From Vigna angularis (lineage: Eukaryota; Streptophyta; Magnoliopsida; Fabales; Fabaceae), in NCBI RefSeq assembly GCF_016808095.1, contig NC_068973.1, positions 11,900,501-11,964,500 on the forward strand: DNA of 64,000 bases, written 5' to 3'. Below the pieces are notes generated by a model that saw nothing but the letters and a program-made list of their open reading frames with translations, was not told where the DNA came from and did not search any database. Positions 1 through 12,400 of the stretch are shown here, in pieces. Every line of letters begins with the position of its first letter. Position 1 is the stretch's first letter. The position numbers were made by a program, and so were the translations under genes.

Positions 1-149
1 TAGTTGTAATATCATGTGAGCATATTTTAATAAAGTCGAATATACCTATGTTTTTACTTTCTCATAAACACTAGTTATTTCACATTTTTAAATTAGAAAA
101 TCTTTGATACTCGTCTTCCAAAAAAACAAAATAAAAAGAACGTGTCAAC

Positions 150-2540
150 TGTCAGAGCTCATTAGAAACGTACCCAAAACCCATTTGAGGGAAAGCCAAG
201 TGTCGAGAAGGGAGTTTAGAATTTCAGAAAGTGAAAAACAGGTGGCTGCAATAGATCGTTCGGTTTTGGATGGTAGAAGAAAATCTGAGTTTCAAAAATT
301 TACGCCACTCTATGCATGCAACCATCTTCTTCAACCTTCTGAGTTTCCATTTTCTCCTCCTTCTCTCTAGACTTTTTCATCTTCTCTCTAAGAAACACTC
401 ATTTTCTCTTCTCCGATCACCACTCAGGCACCATTTCTACTCTTCCGGCGTAGAGGGCGTCCATTTGAACCGATCAGTTTCGGATTCTGGGCTGGTAAGT
501 TCCTCTCTCTCAGCCGAGTGGTTTGTTTGTACATGCAAACTCAGTTTCAGTTACATGAGTTTCTTAAACCCTTTCTGAACGCCTTTCTGGTCTTTCATTC
601 GATTAGTTTCACATATCACGATCGTAGTCTTCTAAGAAATTGGTGGTGAGCTATTATGTTCAAGCTGTGAACGTTCGGTCACGTTAGAGGTAAGGGAAGC
701 TTATATAATTTGATTTTATGTTCGTTTTTACGTTCGTGTTTAATGGATGCATGTTCGTTGATTGCTGAGTGAATATGATTATTGCTATGTTTTGACTGTA
801 TGAAGTATGAAGATTTACTATGATATGGATGTATGAATTTATGAAGATAAATGTTGAGAAACGAATTGATATAAATAATTTTAAGTATGTAATTCCATAT
901 GAAAATTTATGTTCGTCACTGAATGGTCTTTGACCGTTCGGTTTTCCTGTGGACTCGGTTGGAGCTGGATTCTTTCATTTGGAAAGAATTCTAGTGGATG
1001 ACCGAGCGTCTTTGTTCTGTAATATCTGTATATAAGCGTTCAACCAAGGATATCCATTCCTTGGTGTTTGATGGTAAACCTAAGTATATCTATATGTAAT
1101 TGTATATCTCGTTCATTCTTGAATACTAGTTAAATGGTATCTTATATTTATCAAGCCTTTATTTTATGAGTTTAGTAGTGCTCAGTCTTACACCAGGCGC
1201 ACATTCTCCTTTCTGTAATCTATCTTGATAATAAGAACGTTCGTCCAAACTCAATAGTGTTTGCTCTTTACGGTGCTCGATCTTCGACTGGCATTCTGTT
1301 TTTCTTGATGTCTAACTCATTCAAAAGCTAAGTATATATTGGCGTTCGGTTTCTTCACAGGATTTTGTTAAGTACTATTATTTGATGTCTTACAGTGTCT
1401 GTCTCAATTGGTTTCGGCCTAGAGTCTTAGTACTCGGCCTAGACTTATTGGCGTTCGGTCTAAACTCTCGTGAGTCAGTTCATTCAATTGGCCCACCTTG
1501 TAAATAACGTTTAGTTCTATTCGTCCTTGAGAAATATTATTATAATCAGTCTCTTTCTCAAACCCCGATATTAACTCTCTCGGTCTTGATTTGTTTTGGA
1601 ACTGGAGACCTCTCGGTCTCACTCCAAGTGTTCGGTCTCGTTCGAGGTTGAAGATTAACGTTCGGTATTTGGTATCCTAAGGGATCTTTGTTCAAATTAG
1701 GTTCAGTTGAGATTTTTAATAATGAAAGATGATGGAATATGATATAGATGAAATGACTTTGGTTATGAATGAGTATTCCGGGGAGGAATATCTCATGAAT
1801 GTATATATTGGAATTGGTAAAGTATGAATGTGGGCATGCTAAGCTGGCGGTTCATCCTGATATTCGTCATTACTCGTTTCTCACGTAGAGAAGGGTAAGT
1901 TATGTGTGGGAATGGCAGGAGGTCCTCGTTCTTATGGTTAATTTGGATGGAACAAACTAACCTCGGGTGGCAGTTGTTGAGGGTATCCTAGTTACTACAT
2001 CACCCGGGTGCACGAACGTCGTAGCTATACAGAATTCATACAGTCCGGACAGTCAGAGTCTAGTATTAGGCTTTGCATGTAAAAGTGAATGAATTATCAT
2101 GTTTATCTGAATTGTGTGAAATCTATGTTGATGCTTGAATTGAATTACATAAGCTTACCCTACTTCCTGTCTTGTCCGTTTTGTACGTTCGGTGGTTGTC
2201 TTTTTGTTGCAATGATCATCCGTGTGGATGTGAGCAGAAGGAGAAGCGTTGCTGGAAGAGGCGCTGGAAGAAGAAAATTTGATAGAGGTAGATGTTAAGG
2301 TCAAACAGTAGAACCGTTTGGTCATATGTTGTTTTCTTGTTTTGGAGGACCGTTCGGTATAGGTATTTTGTAAACCGTTCGGTCTAGGATTGTATATTTG
2401 TATAGTTTTAATCCCTTACTATTTCTGTAAGACCGTTCGGCCATAACCGTACGTTCTATCTTTTGCTAGAACTAGTCTGTAGTATTATGAATGGGATGTT
2501 CCTATTATATGGCTTTACACTATATTTTTGAGATGTTACA
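150..2540. mobile_element. 2.4-kb solo-LTR-like element, copy 1
   Basis: The element begins TGTCAGAGCTC and ends GATGTTACA, so it has the TG...CA ends of an LTR. It is flanked by the perfect 5-bp direct repeat TCAAC (145-149 and 2541-2545), the mark of retroviral-type integration. Copy 2 at 30286-32767 is homologous along its length in the opposite orientation. No gag or pol lies beside it, so a solo LTR left by LTR-LTR recombination is the simplest reading, though a terminal-repeat-free element of this size is possible. The interior is rich in GTTCGG, CGTTCG and ACCGTTCGG. Sense direction is unsettled: read in reverse it starts TGTAACATC, a start often seen in plant Ty3/gypsy LTRs. Confidence 0.8.
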
Positions 2541-2545
2541 TCAAC

Positions 2546-3392
2546 AAATATTCAAGTTAGCTAAATATATCGGATAACAATAGATGTATTAATAACGATG
2601 AATTAATGTATTAATTATTTTGTCAATAGTGCTATTTATAGTAAATTATTAGCCTTGTAGAGAAAATTATCAAAATTAATTTGTCTATGATAATGTTAGT
2701 AAAAATGATTTAGTCTTCTTTGATTTTATTTGTGGCGAAAGATAATGAAATTGAGATGGTTTCAGCTAAGATAAGGTTGACATGATACCGTCTCTTGTAG
2801 ATTGACATAATGTCACTTTTGCAAACTAACATGATGTCGTCTCTCGTTGTAGGTGGTAATATATTTAGATAGGTAATAATGTACATAAATTGTTATCCAT
2901 ATTGGGCCAATATGATCTCGGAATACTTGGGTAGTCATGGTTTTGGGATGTCATTATATGATTATACTTTTATTATGTGAAGATTGGTATGTTTTTTGAT
3001 GCATCATTTATGTAAAAAAAATCGAGATGGTTCCGAATGTACTATTTTGTATAAAACCGAAATAGTATATATATACATAGTAGAAATCTTATAATTATTA
3101 TATAACTTTTGATGCAATGATCTTAATATTATGGTATCAGTAAGTTGGATTAGAAGTAAAGAATGAATTTGAGAAAAGGAAAAGGAAAACAAATGAAGTT
3201 GTTTGAAAGTCAAAATGAGTAGACAGATAATTCGATTTATACAATATAATAAATTTATCTTTGTTGTATATATTTATAAAGTAATTTGTAAATTAATTTA
3301 AAATAAAATTTAAAATTTAAACATATAATTAAAGTAAAATTTATTACTTTTAATTTTAATGTAATTAATTATTTTAATATTCTCATTTTGTC

Positions 3393-3458
<66 letters not shown>

Positions 3459-4440
3459 CGCTCAAGTTAGGAGCGGTTTAATGAAATGTTTATCACAGTT
3501 GAATATTTGAGTCTCATAAAGTGTGAGTTGAACGTAAATAGAATGTAAGTGGAACATAGTTGGCTTTTGGCCTTGACCTTATATTTATAAGTGTCTCATG
3601 GATCCTAAACCAACATAGATCTAATAAAATAAAACAGACTTACTTTTAGATTCGGTTGGTTACTGATAAACAGCTTATCAATATCTTTAATCAATTATCA
3701 ATATCTTTAATTATTTTATCGTCTGCTAGACTATTAGTCCAATAATAACTTAAACGTTGGCTCAATTATGAGTCAACATTTGTTGTAGCCCAATTCCTTT
3801 AGATAAAAGCTTTTAAAATAGTTTTAAATAGCCTTTTATAGTTATGCATGGTTAAAGTTCCCACGTCCTAGTTAAAATAATTGTAAATCAAGAAATTAAA
3901 AAAATATATATATTTTTTAAATAATGATAAAAAAAATATGATTTAGAATAAGAATCATTAACTTAATAATGTTTATGTTCAATCCAACAAATTTGCAACA
4001 TAACTTCTTATTTGACCATAAAGGTTATACACCTAGAAGAAAGTTAAAAAATGTAAGTAATGAATCTTTTTCTATGTTGTTAAATGATTGGTGATTTTTT
4101 TGCTAGCAATTATGTTTATGCCTATCCTATTCTTTTGATTAAGCATTTTCATATTTTTATCTCGTTTAATATTATTTTATTAAATTTTAAAACATGAGAG
4201 CATTTAAACATATAAGTCTTATAGACTATTTTATCTTAACCGCAAACACAACATGAGGATAAAGAATAAACATTCTTAACTTAAATAAGACCTATGTAGG
4301 ATTAGATGTTAAGAACCAAGAATAAACAACTCTATAAGGGAATAATAAATAACTATATTAGAAGTGCCCAACAACCAATAACTTAAGTCATGTAGAATAC
4401 AAGCTTGGTGAAAATTTTCAACACTAGACACATCCTTGAG
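2546..4440. other. AT-rich intergenic stretch, no gene seen
   Basis: No gene is supported here. The stretch holds a long (TA)n array at about 3396-3455 and otherwise low-complexity AT-rich sequence. A short motif of the form TGACATGATGTCGTCTC recurs with changes around 2780-2850, which suggests decayed repeat DNA. Confidence 0.6.
3396..3455. repeat. (TA)n microsatellite, about 60 bp
   Basis: Uninterrupted TA dinucleotide run. Such runs vary in length between accessions and are often collapsed in assemblies. Confidence 0.95.
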
Positions 4441-5738
4441 ATGTCATTGTAGAAATAGATAGGCCAAGTTTCTCAACCAAGAGGTGGGGATGAATTGATT
4501 TCCCTTATAAAAATAATTTCTTTTAAAATCTTTTTGAAATCTTTTGATTTTTTGGAATGCAATCAATAAAGAATTAATAGCAATGCAAAAGTATAAGGAA
4601 AGAATCACATAGTGATATATACTGGTTCGGTCAACGTGTCTACATCCAGTCTTCTTTCAATCAACCTTAGATTGAAAGGATTCCACTTTAATGATTGAGT
4701 TCTGACAAGCAAGATATAGAGACAACCTTCTCAATGTACTCTCCTCATAACTCCAAATCACTTATAAAAAATACACCCAGAAAGAACAATCTATTTTTGT
4801 CAACCCTTAGAGATACCCCACTCTAAGTCACAAGAACTCCTCTAAGTCCTTCTTCTTAACCAATAACATCAGGGAATCACAATCACTCTTGATTGCAAAT
4901 GAATCTGATCTCCAGAAAATACACCTTACTTGTGCAGATACGATCAGTCTATGACAGCACTTGAATTCTTCAAGAATCTTTAAGAATTCCTTCCAAATTT
5001 GATAATCTTGATTCTTTGAGAGTATTTGACGCTCCTGCAATAAAAGCTCAACAAACAAGTTAGATATGAAAGTTATGAAGCATTAAAGTTGTTGAATTCA
5101 AAGAGCAATGCATCTATTTATAGTTATATGAGTGCAGATGCATTTTAATCGATTAGCTAAATAATCTAATCGATTAAGCAATTCCTTATGCTATACCAGA
5201 ATTACATTTTTCATATTTTAACATATTAAGTAGAGCACATAATCGATTAAACAATTAATACAAGTCATAGCATTTAAAAATATGACCGTTATGACAATTA
5301 TGACTTATCAAGAAATAAGTTTTCAAACAACAAACATTTTAACCAATTAGAGAAATAACATAATCGGTTAAGTATCATAGTTAAGCAAATTTTGAAAACT
5401 TTTTATTCAAATCACATCAATGCAGTCAGTAAACGTATGCAGGCATAACCACGAGTTTTAATTCGTTATACCCATAATCTAATCGGTTAAAACTTGATGT
5501 TTTGTCATTGTTAAGCATGTACTGATATCTGATGAATCTAAAGATTATATAATTAGTGTAACCGATTAATTCATACATATATTTAATGTGCAAAGTGTTT
5601 CAATCAAAAATTCATTTTCACACAATAAATATACATCACAGATAGTTCAAACACATACACAAATATAATAAAGCAACAGTTTGCTAATAAGATGTGTAAG
5701 AAACTATAAAACATTTTTGTTTGTCATAAAAAAAAACA
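4440..5738 (-). mobile_element. Degenerate LTR-like segment with TAATCGATTA motifs
   Basis: The layout matches the better-bounded solo LTR at 33946-34910. On the plus strand a block resembling TACTGGTTCGGTC...CATCCAGTC comes first, then a minus-strand TATA box (CTATAAATAGATG, near 5112-5124), then a region with repeated TAATCGATTA or TAATCGGTTA motifs (5140-5600). The right end reads ...AAAAAACA near 5738. I could not find a convincing target duplication, so both boundaries are approximate. Orientation is inferred from the TATA box only. Confidence 0.45.
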
Positions 5739-6907
5739 ATGTGAGATGAGTTCAGCGACATGGCTCCTCCTATCAATAATATAATGTATTGTCTATAATT
5801 TGAACTAGAACGACTCTCTTTGAAAACTATGTGTACTAATCATTAACGTTCAAAAGCGCTATTTGGTATTGTCAATAATACACAAACATTACAATGATAA
5901 AAAAATGTTATTTAATCACCTCATCATATTATAGAGTAGAGAATGTTAATTGAAAGTCATAAACCTATAAAAAGGTTTTGAAAAGGTATGTGAAAACATC
6001 AAATAACTCCTTACTATCGTTTAATAAATCTACTGTAAAAAGGTTTTCTAAAAGGGTTTTATTAAACTATATTCAAATTTCTCATTCTAAAGCTAGTATG
6101 TTCTTTCATATATAGGATAAGTATACAAACTCTTTCCTTAGAAGTAGCATTTTTAACCAATAATGGAAACTAACATTTTGTACAAACATAAGGCACCAAA
6201 TTAAACACATCCTTGAAAGTTTATTTCTTAAACATGACAAGAAGCTACCTAACCAACACCCTCAAAAACTAAATTATTTTAAAATAGATAATTTGTTAGT
6301 ATGAATGATAGAAGAACAATGATAATGAAGGATTATACAAATTTGTATTTTGACGATAATAATAAAATATAAATAAAACCTAGTAACTTGGATTTTTTTA
6401 GTATTCTATTCATTTTCATACATGAGTATTTGTGAATCATACATCATACATTAGATTAGGCATAGCCAACATCATACTTGATCATCGTTCCAAAACTTTC
6501 AAAGTGCTTTTGAAATTCCCTTTTAAGATGAACAAGAATATATAATTGATTATCTTATGAGTTAGAAAATTTTTATAAATTGATATAATATTAAAAAATA
6601 ATAAATTATCTTAAGTCATAATATTGAATAAAATCATAAATTATTTTAAAATGCTGATAAAAATATTTTAAAATATAATCAATTATAGAAACTCAATACT
6701 ATTTGTATAGAAAATCAATTATTATATTGTTCTTGATTATTATAATTTAGAGAAAAATAATTTATTATCACTTAGAATAATGAATAAGTTCTATCTCATA
6801 GGGTGGATATATATATTTTCTCTAAACTTAAATAAAGACTTTTGCATAATATGTTCTTACTAAATCTTTTTCTTGTATTGTATCTCTTATAACGGTTAGG
6901 TTTAGTG
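5739..6907. other. AT-rich intergenic stretch, nothing recognised
   Basis: No coding region, RNA gene or clear transposon end was seen. The sequence is AT-rich with scattered short homopolymers. Confidence 0.5.
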
Positions 6908-7141
6908 TTATGGAATAATACCCTCTTAGAAGGAAGAGTTGGATGTGCATAGAGGATTCATCTTTCAAAAGATATTATGGAATAATACCATCTTAAAAGG
7001 AAGAGTTGGATGTGCAAAGAGGATTCATCGCTCAAAAGATATTATGGAATACTACCTCTTAGAAGGAAAAGTTGGATGTGCGGAGATGATTCATCATTCA
7101 AAAGATATTATGGAATAATATCTCTTAAAAGAAAGAGTTGA
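6908..7141. repeat. Tandem repeat, about 67-bp unit, 3.5 copies
   Basis: Units begin TTATGGAATAATACC and contain GGAAGAGTTGGATGTGC and GATTCATC followed by CAAAAGATA. Three nearly complete copies and a partial fourth follow each other with a few substitutions and 1-2-bp indels. No gene is associated; the array ends just left of a small inverted-repeat element. Confidence 0.9.
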
Positions 7142-7165
7142 CACTACGATTTGTCCATGCTTAGA

Positions 7166-7517
7166 AGAGTGTTCTTTTTGCACCTCTCTACATTTCTTCC
7201 TGCATTCCCACATTCCAAAAATAACATTTTTTAACGAATTTCGAAATTTGTTGAAGAAAAATCTTTTGATAGGTTTTGAAATTTGTTTAAGGATTTTTTA
7301 AAAGTTTTAACGGATTTTAAAATTCGTTAAAGACGTGAAAAATCCTTTAACGAATTTCAAAAGCCGTTCAAGGATTTTTTTTTTTTTCAACTGATTTCAA
7401 AATTCATTAAAAAAAAGAAATGGGGTGTAAAATTTTTTGAAACACACTAATTTTGGAATTTTAAAAAATTGTGAAAATACAAGAAGAAATGTGAGGTGAT
7501 GTGAGAAGAAACACTCT
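7166..7517. mobile_element. MITE-like element with terminal inverted repeats, 352 bp
   Basis: The left end AGAGTGTTCTTTTTGCACC is an imperfect inverted repeat of the right end, and similarity reaches about 50 bp inward (CTACATTTCTTCCTG on the left, CAAGAAGAAATGTG on the right). A 3-bp AGA lies on both sides (7163-7165, 7518-7520), a possible target duplication. The interior is itself partly self-complementary, with alternating AACGAATTTC and GAAATTCGTT blocks. There is no coding capacity. The superfamily is uncertain. Confidence 0.65.
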
Positions 7518-8503
7518 AGAATGATTGGACGAGGATCCACTTTTCTACATACAAGCTGTTATGGTATAGTAGGTTTCTACAGTTAAGTGTTTTATAACCT
7601 GTCAATAAGATTCTTATTTGAGTGTATTCCATATTGGATGTGAATAGCATATGTAATTCGAACTCTGATTTTTGCAAAATAAACGGAACAATGGAATTAA
7701 AATGAGATGAGGATTAAAATAAAAATAAACGTGAATACAAAAATACTTTGTTCTCTTTCTCTAATCATTCCTCGTTGCTCAATACCATTTCTCAATACCA
7801 TTCACATTTGTTTCAAAAACTGATATTTGAGTGATTCAAAGAAAAGGCTAGGTTCGAAAATTTCAATTTTGTAAATACCATTTCAATCCCCTTATGAAGT
7901 ATATTGTCTTCTATTTATTATTCGAACAACTTAAGAATCGCATTACCCTACCGGGACATATAAAAAACTTAGGATTTTGGCCTCTTGTACACTTTGTCTG
8001 ACTCATTTTTGGGTCTTCCTTGTACCATTGTTGTCGTATTATTGGAAATATGACTTGCGGAAGCCACACTGCAGAATTTGTACACAACAATACTGTTGTG
8101 GTTGCATCTCAAATCTCGACTAAACAGTTTAAGACAACCAGATCTAAGATGCAACTACATTCACAATTTAATGCCCAGGGATCAGTGAAAGAATACTCAG
8201 TACTCAACATTACTGACAAAACTTGTAGACATTTAAAAAATTTATGGCTGATTACATACTAAAATGATTCATTCAAAACACATCTTGCAGTGGGTATGAC
8301 CAAAATATTTTTTTTTTTCGTGGAGCAAAACCAATAGGTACTTACTCAGACACAAATAATGAAATCCACAAGATAAAAAAAGGACAAAGGAAGGTAGATA
8401 AAGGTAATCCTCATATTCTCTATATCGCCCCTACAAAGAAATTAGAATGTTGCAGCTATTTTGGCTTTTCGAGATGCAACTAACAAAATTTCACCAATGA
8501 AAA
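7518..8503. other. Downstream flank of the translocator gene
   Basis: About 1 kb without a supported gene. The last few hundred bases before 8504 are expected to include the 3' untranslated region of the minus-strand translocator gene. Short open frames around 7969-8262 overlap each other on both strands and show no recognised domain. Confidence 0.5.
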
Positions 8504-11500
8504 TTAAGCTGTTTTTGGCTTTGACTTAATTCGCTTCACCCTTGAATAGAGGAACACGCCAGCAAGAGCTATAGCAGTACCTGTAGCAAAAAAAATCTTA
8601 GCAACGGGAGTGAATAGAGATATTCAATAATTAAGAAATTTTCAGGACAAATGTCTGTTTTCCAGGTTAAACAAGAAAGAAGCAACTTTACCAAAAGCAT
8701 TCACAGGTGAGACAGGTGTTTGGAAGAAAATGACAGAGCTAACAATGACCACAACCCGCTTCACACAATTGCCCACAGAGTGGGTAACAGGTGATACCCT
8801 TTGTAATATCATATAAGACACCTGCAAGCCCATTCACAGAAAGCCTTCAGTATATCGTTCCAAGATACAACACCATTTAACCATTACAGAGCCATGTAAG
8901 CAGCTATAGTACAAGGCCTTATCTACGGCATAGAAAGCAAGAAGCAACGAGTAGAATCCTAATTTATATCTTGGATTTTTATTTATAGCAAGAAAAAATA
9001 TTTATTTATTAAGCACCCCCTTCTTCAGATTAAACAAGTCATCTTTCTAATTCAATTGAAATAGTTAAAAGCCCGATAAGTAAATACCCCTTTTTCACTG
9101 ACATAACAGAATACAAGCACATAATATATCGCAAAGCATAATAGTCGCACTGTCGCTTAACTTCTCTAAAATATTCTTGGTCGTGAAAGACATACCAGGG
9201 AGTTTACTCTATTAGTACTATGTTAAGCATTTCACATCATACAATTTACTGTTTCCCAATAAGGAATGGTTAATTATATTTAATCTTGCAGTCAAAAGAT
9301 TAAAAATGCCTGGCAACCACGTAAAAACACCATTGAACAGAAGTTGATGTTGGAGGGTTCAATCACCACTAGACCATCTAATCCCCTCCCTTGCTAGGTG
9401 CAAGCAAGTTGCAAACTTGCAACATCAAAGCATCCCCAAAAAGTAAAAGCATAATGCATAGAAAAAAGCAAGGCTCACTTGTTGATACGCATGGAAACAG
9501 AGTGCGGCAAGAAGAGATCTGACGTAAAGTTGTTTAACATTTACCCCCTGTCAAGAAAGATGCATTAATACTAGCAAACTCAACGCAGTTATATATTTTG
9601 ATTGCAGAAATGGTAACGACAATAGTATTTATTTTAACCATCAAGTTACTCACAGCAGATTGCAAGTAAGCAGGGGTAAATTTGACACCCTCCATGAAGA
9701 CAGCCACTGGTGCTAATAAGAAGAAGGACATTACTGTTATTATAGAAAATAGAGTGATATTGTCCATAGAATCCTGAGAAGAAAAAATTATTGTTATTTC
9801 CTGTTATGAAATGCAAAGATGGATATAAAAAATAAAATATGTCAACATTTGGAAGTGGTCACAAATCATTATACCTCATTCTTAACCATAGCCTTTTTGC
9901 TAAGAACATTACGGGATTGATTTGTCACATTTGAGGCCATTGCACTCCAAAATCCGGCCCTGTACACCATTCCACCAAAGCATTTACAATTTGCAAAACC
10001 AAAACTTCTCTTTTCAAATCGTATCAACTAACCTAACTTCTTTCTCTAGAAGGAACAAGGCAAGGAGCAGACATCTTACCAATTGAAAGAGGCCTCAGTA
10101 ACAGACGCCAGTGCAACTCCACCAACAATAGGCACAAGGGAACCAACCACCCAAGGTGTAGGAAACTGTAAGAGAAAGAAACAAAGAATAAGATCGAAGA
10201 AAATTAATTCTCAATGTACCAAATATTTCAATTTTTCCTTTAAAGGAAAGGCCTAGAATACATATAACAATTCATAAAAGACTGAGTAGGAGTGTTAGCA
10301 ACATACTCTCTCTCTACCGCTCAATATCATATTATTAAAATTTATTCAAAACTACAAAAATCATCATAGATACTAACAAAAATTTGTCATTTTTCATAAA
10401 TTCCAATTAACAGTAAAGAATGTGTCAGAAAGTGTGACGCTCACAAGCATTTCTCATTTCTCATGAAAAATATACCAACGTGATAACTATCGTCAATTTC
10501 ATGAACAAAAAAGACAATTCAAACCACAGCACAAGCAGCTAACAATCATAGTAAACAATCATTTTCGATTAATCCCATTCAGCAAGACAGTTTAAACTAC
10601 ATATCTAACCTCTCCAAGGAACATGGCAGAAAGGACCACTGAAAAGAAAGGCTCCATGGCCTTGATAGTGTGAGTGAAAGACACGGCCACCTTCCCAAGA
10701 CTCATATTAGTGAAAAGATTCCCCAACGTATGCACCGCAGCCAGTGGCAAAATCGCTCCAAGCTGGCCATAAACAATCGACCTTAGCAACACAAAACACA
10801 ATAAAATAAACACACAAATTCAACACGGGAGAGACCAAAATACCATAGCACCACTGATCTTCGGCCTCTTGTAGAGATTCAAACCCCACATAATCGCCAC
10901 GAGCACAGTCCCAACCGCAAATTGAACAACAGTCACAGTTACCGGATAATGAAACGCCTTCAACACCTACAAACAACAGAAGCCAAAACAAAACCAAAAC
11001 ATACACACACATCAAGTCAAAATTAAATTCAAATCCTCAACAAAAAACCGTTTACAATTCCTGAACATTACCACAGAATCCGAAACCATAATCCAAATAT
11101 CCACTTACAGGATTCTATCATTATCGACGAATCAAAACTCAGAAGCATACAGTTCCACAAGTGTTCATAATCAATCAGAATTGAAGTTTAACCAAGTTAT
11201 TATTAAATATAAATGCTGATTAACGGAGTGAAACTCTAATTCACACAAAAAATACACACGGAAATGCCTTAAGTTTTGAGCTACAAATGACGACAAATCT
11301 AAGAGCGTGTCTGGAAAACTATAACGTTTCAGCAAAATGTTTTTTTCAATTGTTTCATACAAGAAGAGATCTGGTGAAGGACCTGTTTGTTGTAGATATT
11401 GAAGTAGATGTTGAAGAGGTACCAGAGGCCAAACAAGGAGCCGAGCTCGAGTGTTTTGAAGAGCGAATTTTCGGCAGGCGCGCTGTCGGGAACGGCGTTC

Positions 11501-11730
11501 TCCGCGGCGCGCGGAGGAGAGGGAGGGAGCGGGCGGAACTTGAAGGAAGAGGAAGGAGAGACAGTCCAAGATCGGCGGATGAAGGAAGTGGAAGAGGCGC
11601 CATTGGAGTTGACGCCTTCTGCGTGTTTGGCGAAAAGTCTGAGAGGGAGGGAAGGTCTAGAAGCGTTTAGAGAATAGTTGCGGAGAGGAAGAGAGAGCGA
11701 CGGAGAGAGAGTGAAAGCCGCGCTCTGCAT
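8504..11730 (-). CDS. PPT: Plastid phosphoenolpyruvate/phosphate translocator, 9 exons, 396 aa
   Basis: Exons, in transcript order: 11730-11383, 10966-10844, 10762-10610, 10165-10080, 9959-9875, 9773-9654, 9547-9479, 8821-8692, 8580-8504. All introns are GT-AG and the exons sum to 1191 nt with no stop. The family exchanges phosphoenolpyruvate for phosphate across the inner plastid envelope and so supplies the shikimate pathway. Residues 1 to about 95 are rich in Ser, Ala, Leu and Pro, as in a chloroplast transit peptide; the mature part starts near [15 protein letters not shown]. Family signatures follow: [42 protein letters not shown], and [15 protein letters not shown] with the Lys-Arg pair at about 349-350. 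The protein ends in KSKPKTA, typical of this subfamily. The upstream in-frame Met at 11802 would put hydrophobic residues before the transit peptide, so 11730 is preferred. Assignment to a PPT1 or PPT2 isoform is open. Confidence 0.95.
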
Positions 11731-12400
11731 TTTCGAGATCTGAGAGAGACACAGAGAAAGAAAGAGAAGGCAGGAATGAATGTGAAGAAAGAAACGGAAC
11801 ACAAGAGCGTAGGCTTCTCTTGTGTTGCGGTTGGTGGCTGTGATGTGTTGTCGGAAGGGTTGGGTTGAATTGTTATGTTAAGTTTAGCTTTTAAGGGAGT
11901 AAGAGAGGGAGATTTCCTAGGAGTATCCGCCACCAAGGTTTTGTTTGGTATGTGTATGTGAGAGCGAGTGATGAATGAATGGAAGTAGGTGGTGTTTTTA
12001 AAAGAGAAGATACTTTTGCTTGTCATGAATCCGTGTATCTGAAAATCAAATTAATAATTAGTGGACAAAAAAGCGGAAAAGGAAAAATAAATAATCTTCA
12101 TACTAAAATGTCCAATATGCTTATGAGTGATTCCTATTTTTTATTAATGTGTTTTATTCCTTTTAACTTATATTTTAGGATTAAGTCTAACAAAAGTTTT
12201 TCATCCACCTGTAAGATTATATTCGGTAGAAATTGAATCAAAACGTGTGTAATTCATTTTTTTTTTAATTTATATTTTTTTATTAGGAATAAGAAATAAA
12301 GGGAGTCTAATGGACCAGTGAGTCAGCTACGAATTTGACGTGATGACGTATTGTATTCGGTGTACCATTTCATTTTGGTATGGCTTCTAAAAAATAATTT
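11731..12400 (-). promoter_or_regulatory. Upstream region of the translocator gene with paired TGACG motifs
   Basis: This stretch must hold the 5' untranslated region and promoter of the minus-strand translocator gene. CT/GA-rich runs lie next to the start codon (11731-11800). About 610 bp upstream, TGACGTGATGACG (12336-12348) places two TGACG cores 3 bp apart, a layout that can bind bZIP (TGA-class) factors. Regulation by such factors is inference. No confident TATA box was found. Confidence 0.35.

Noticed and set aside
2089..2298. Small frame similar to the one at 30566-30748 (minus)
   Set aside because: Similarity follows from DNA homology of the two LTR-like copies; length differences and frame changes give no sign of selection on protein.
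7969..8262. Possible extra exon or small gene downstream of the translocator
   Set aside because: Frames on both strands overlap and neither shows a family motif; the translocator already ends with its typical C-terminus.
11287..11677. Plus-strand frames of 127 and 89 codons over translocator exon 1
   Set aside because: Antisense shadows of the GC-richer coding exon with no domain.
11329..11802. Translocator start at the upstream Met (11802)
   Set aside because: It would add 24 mostly hydrophobic residues before a well-formed transit peptide; the Met at 11730 fits the family start.
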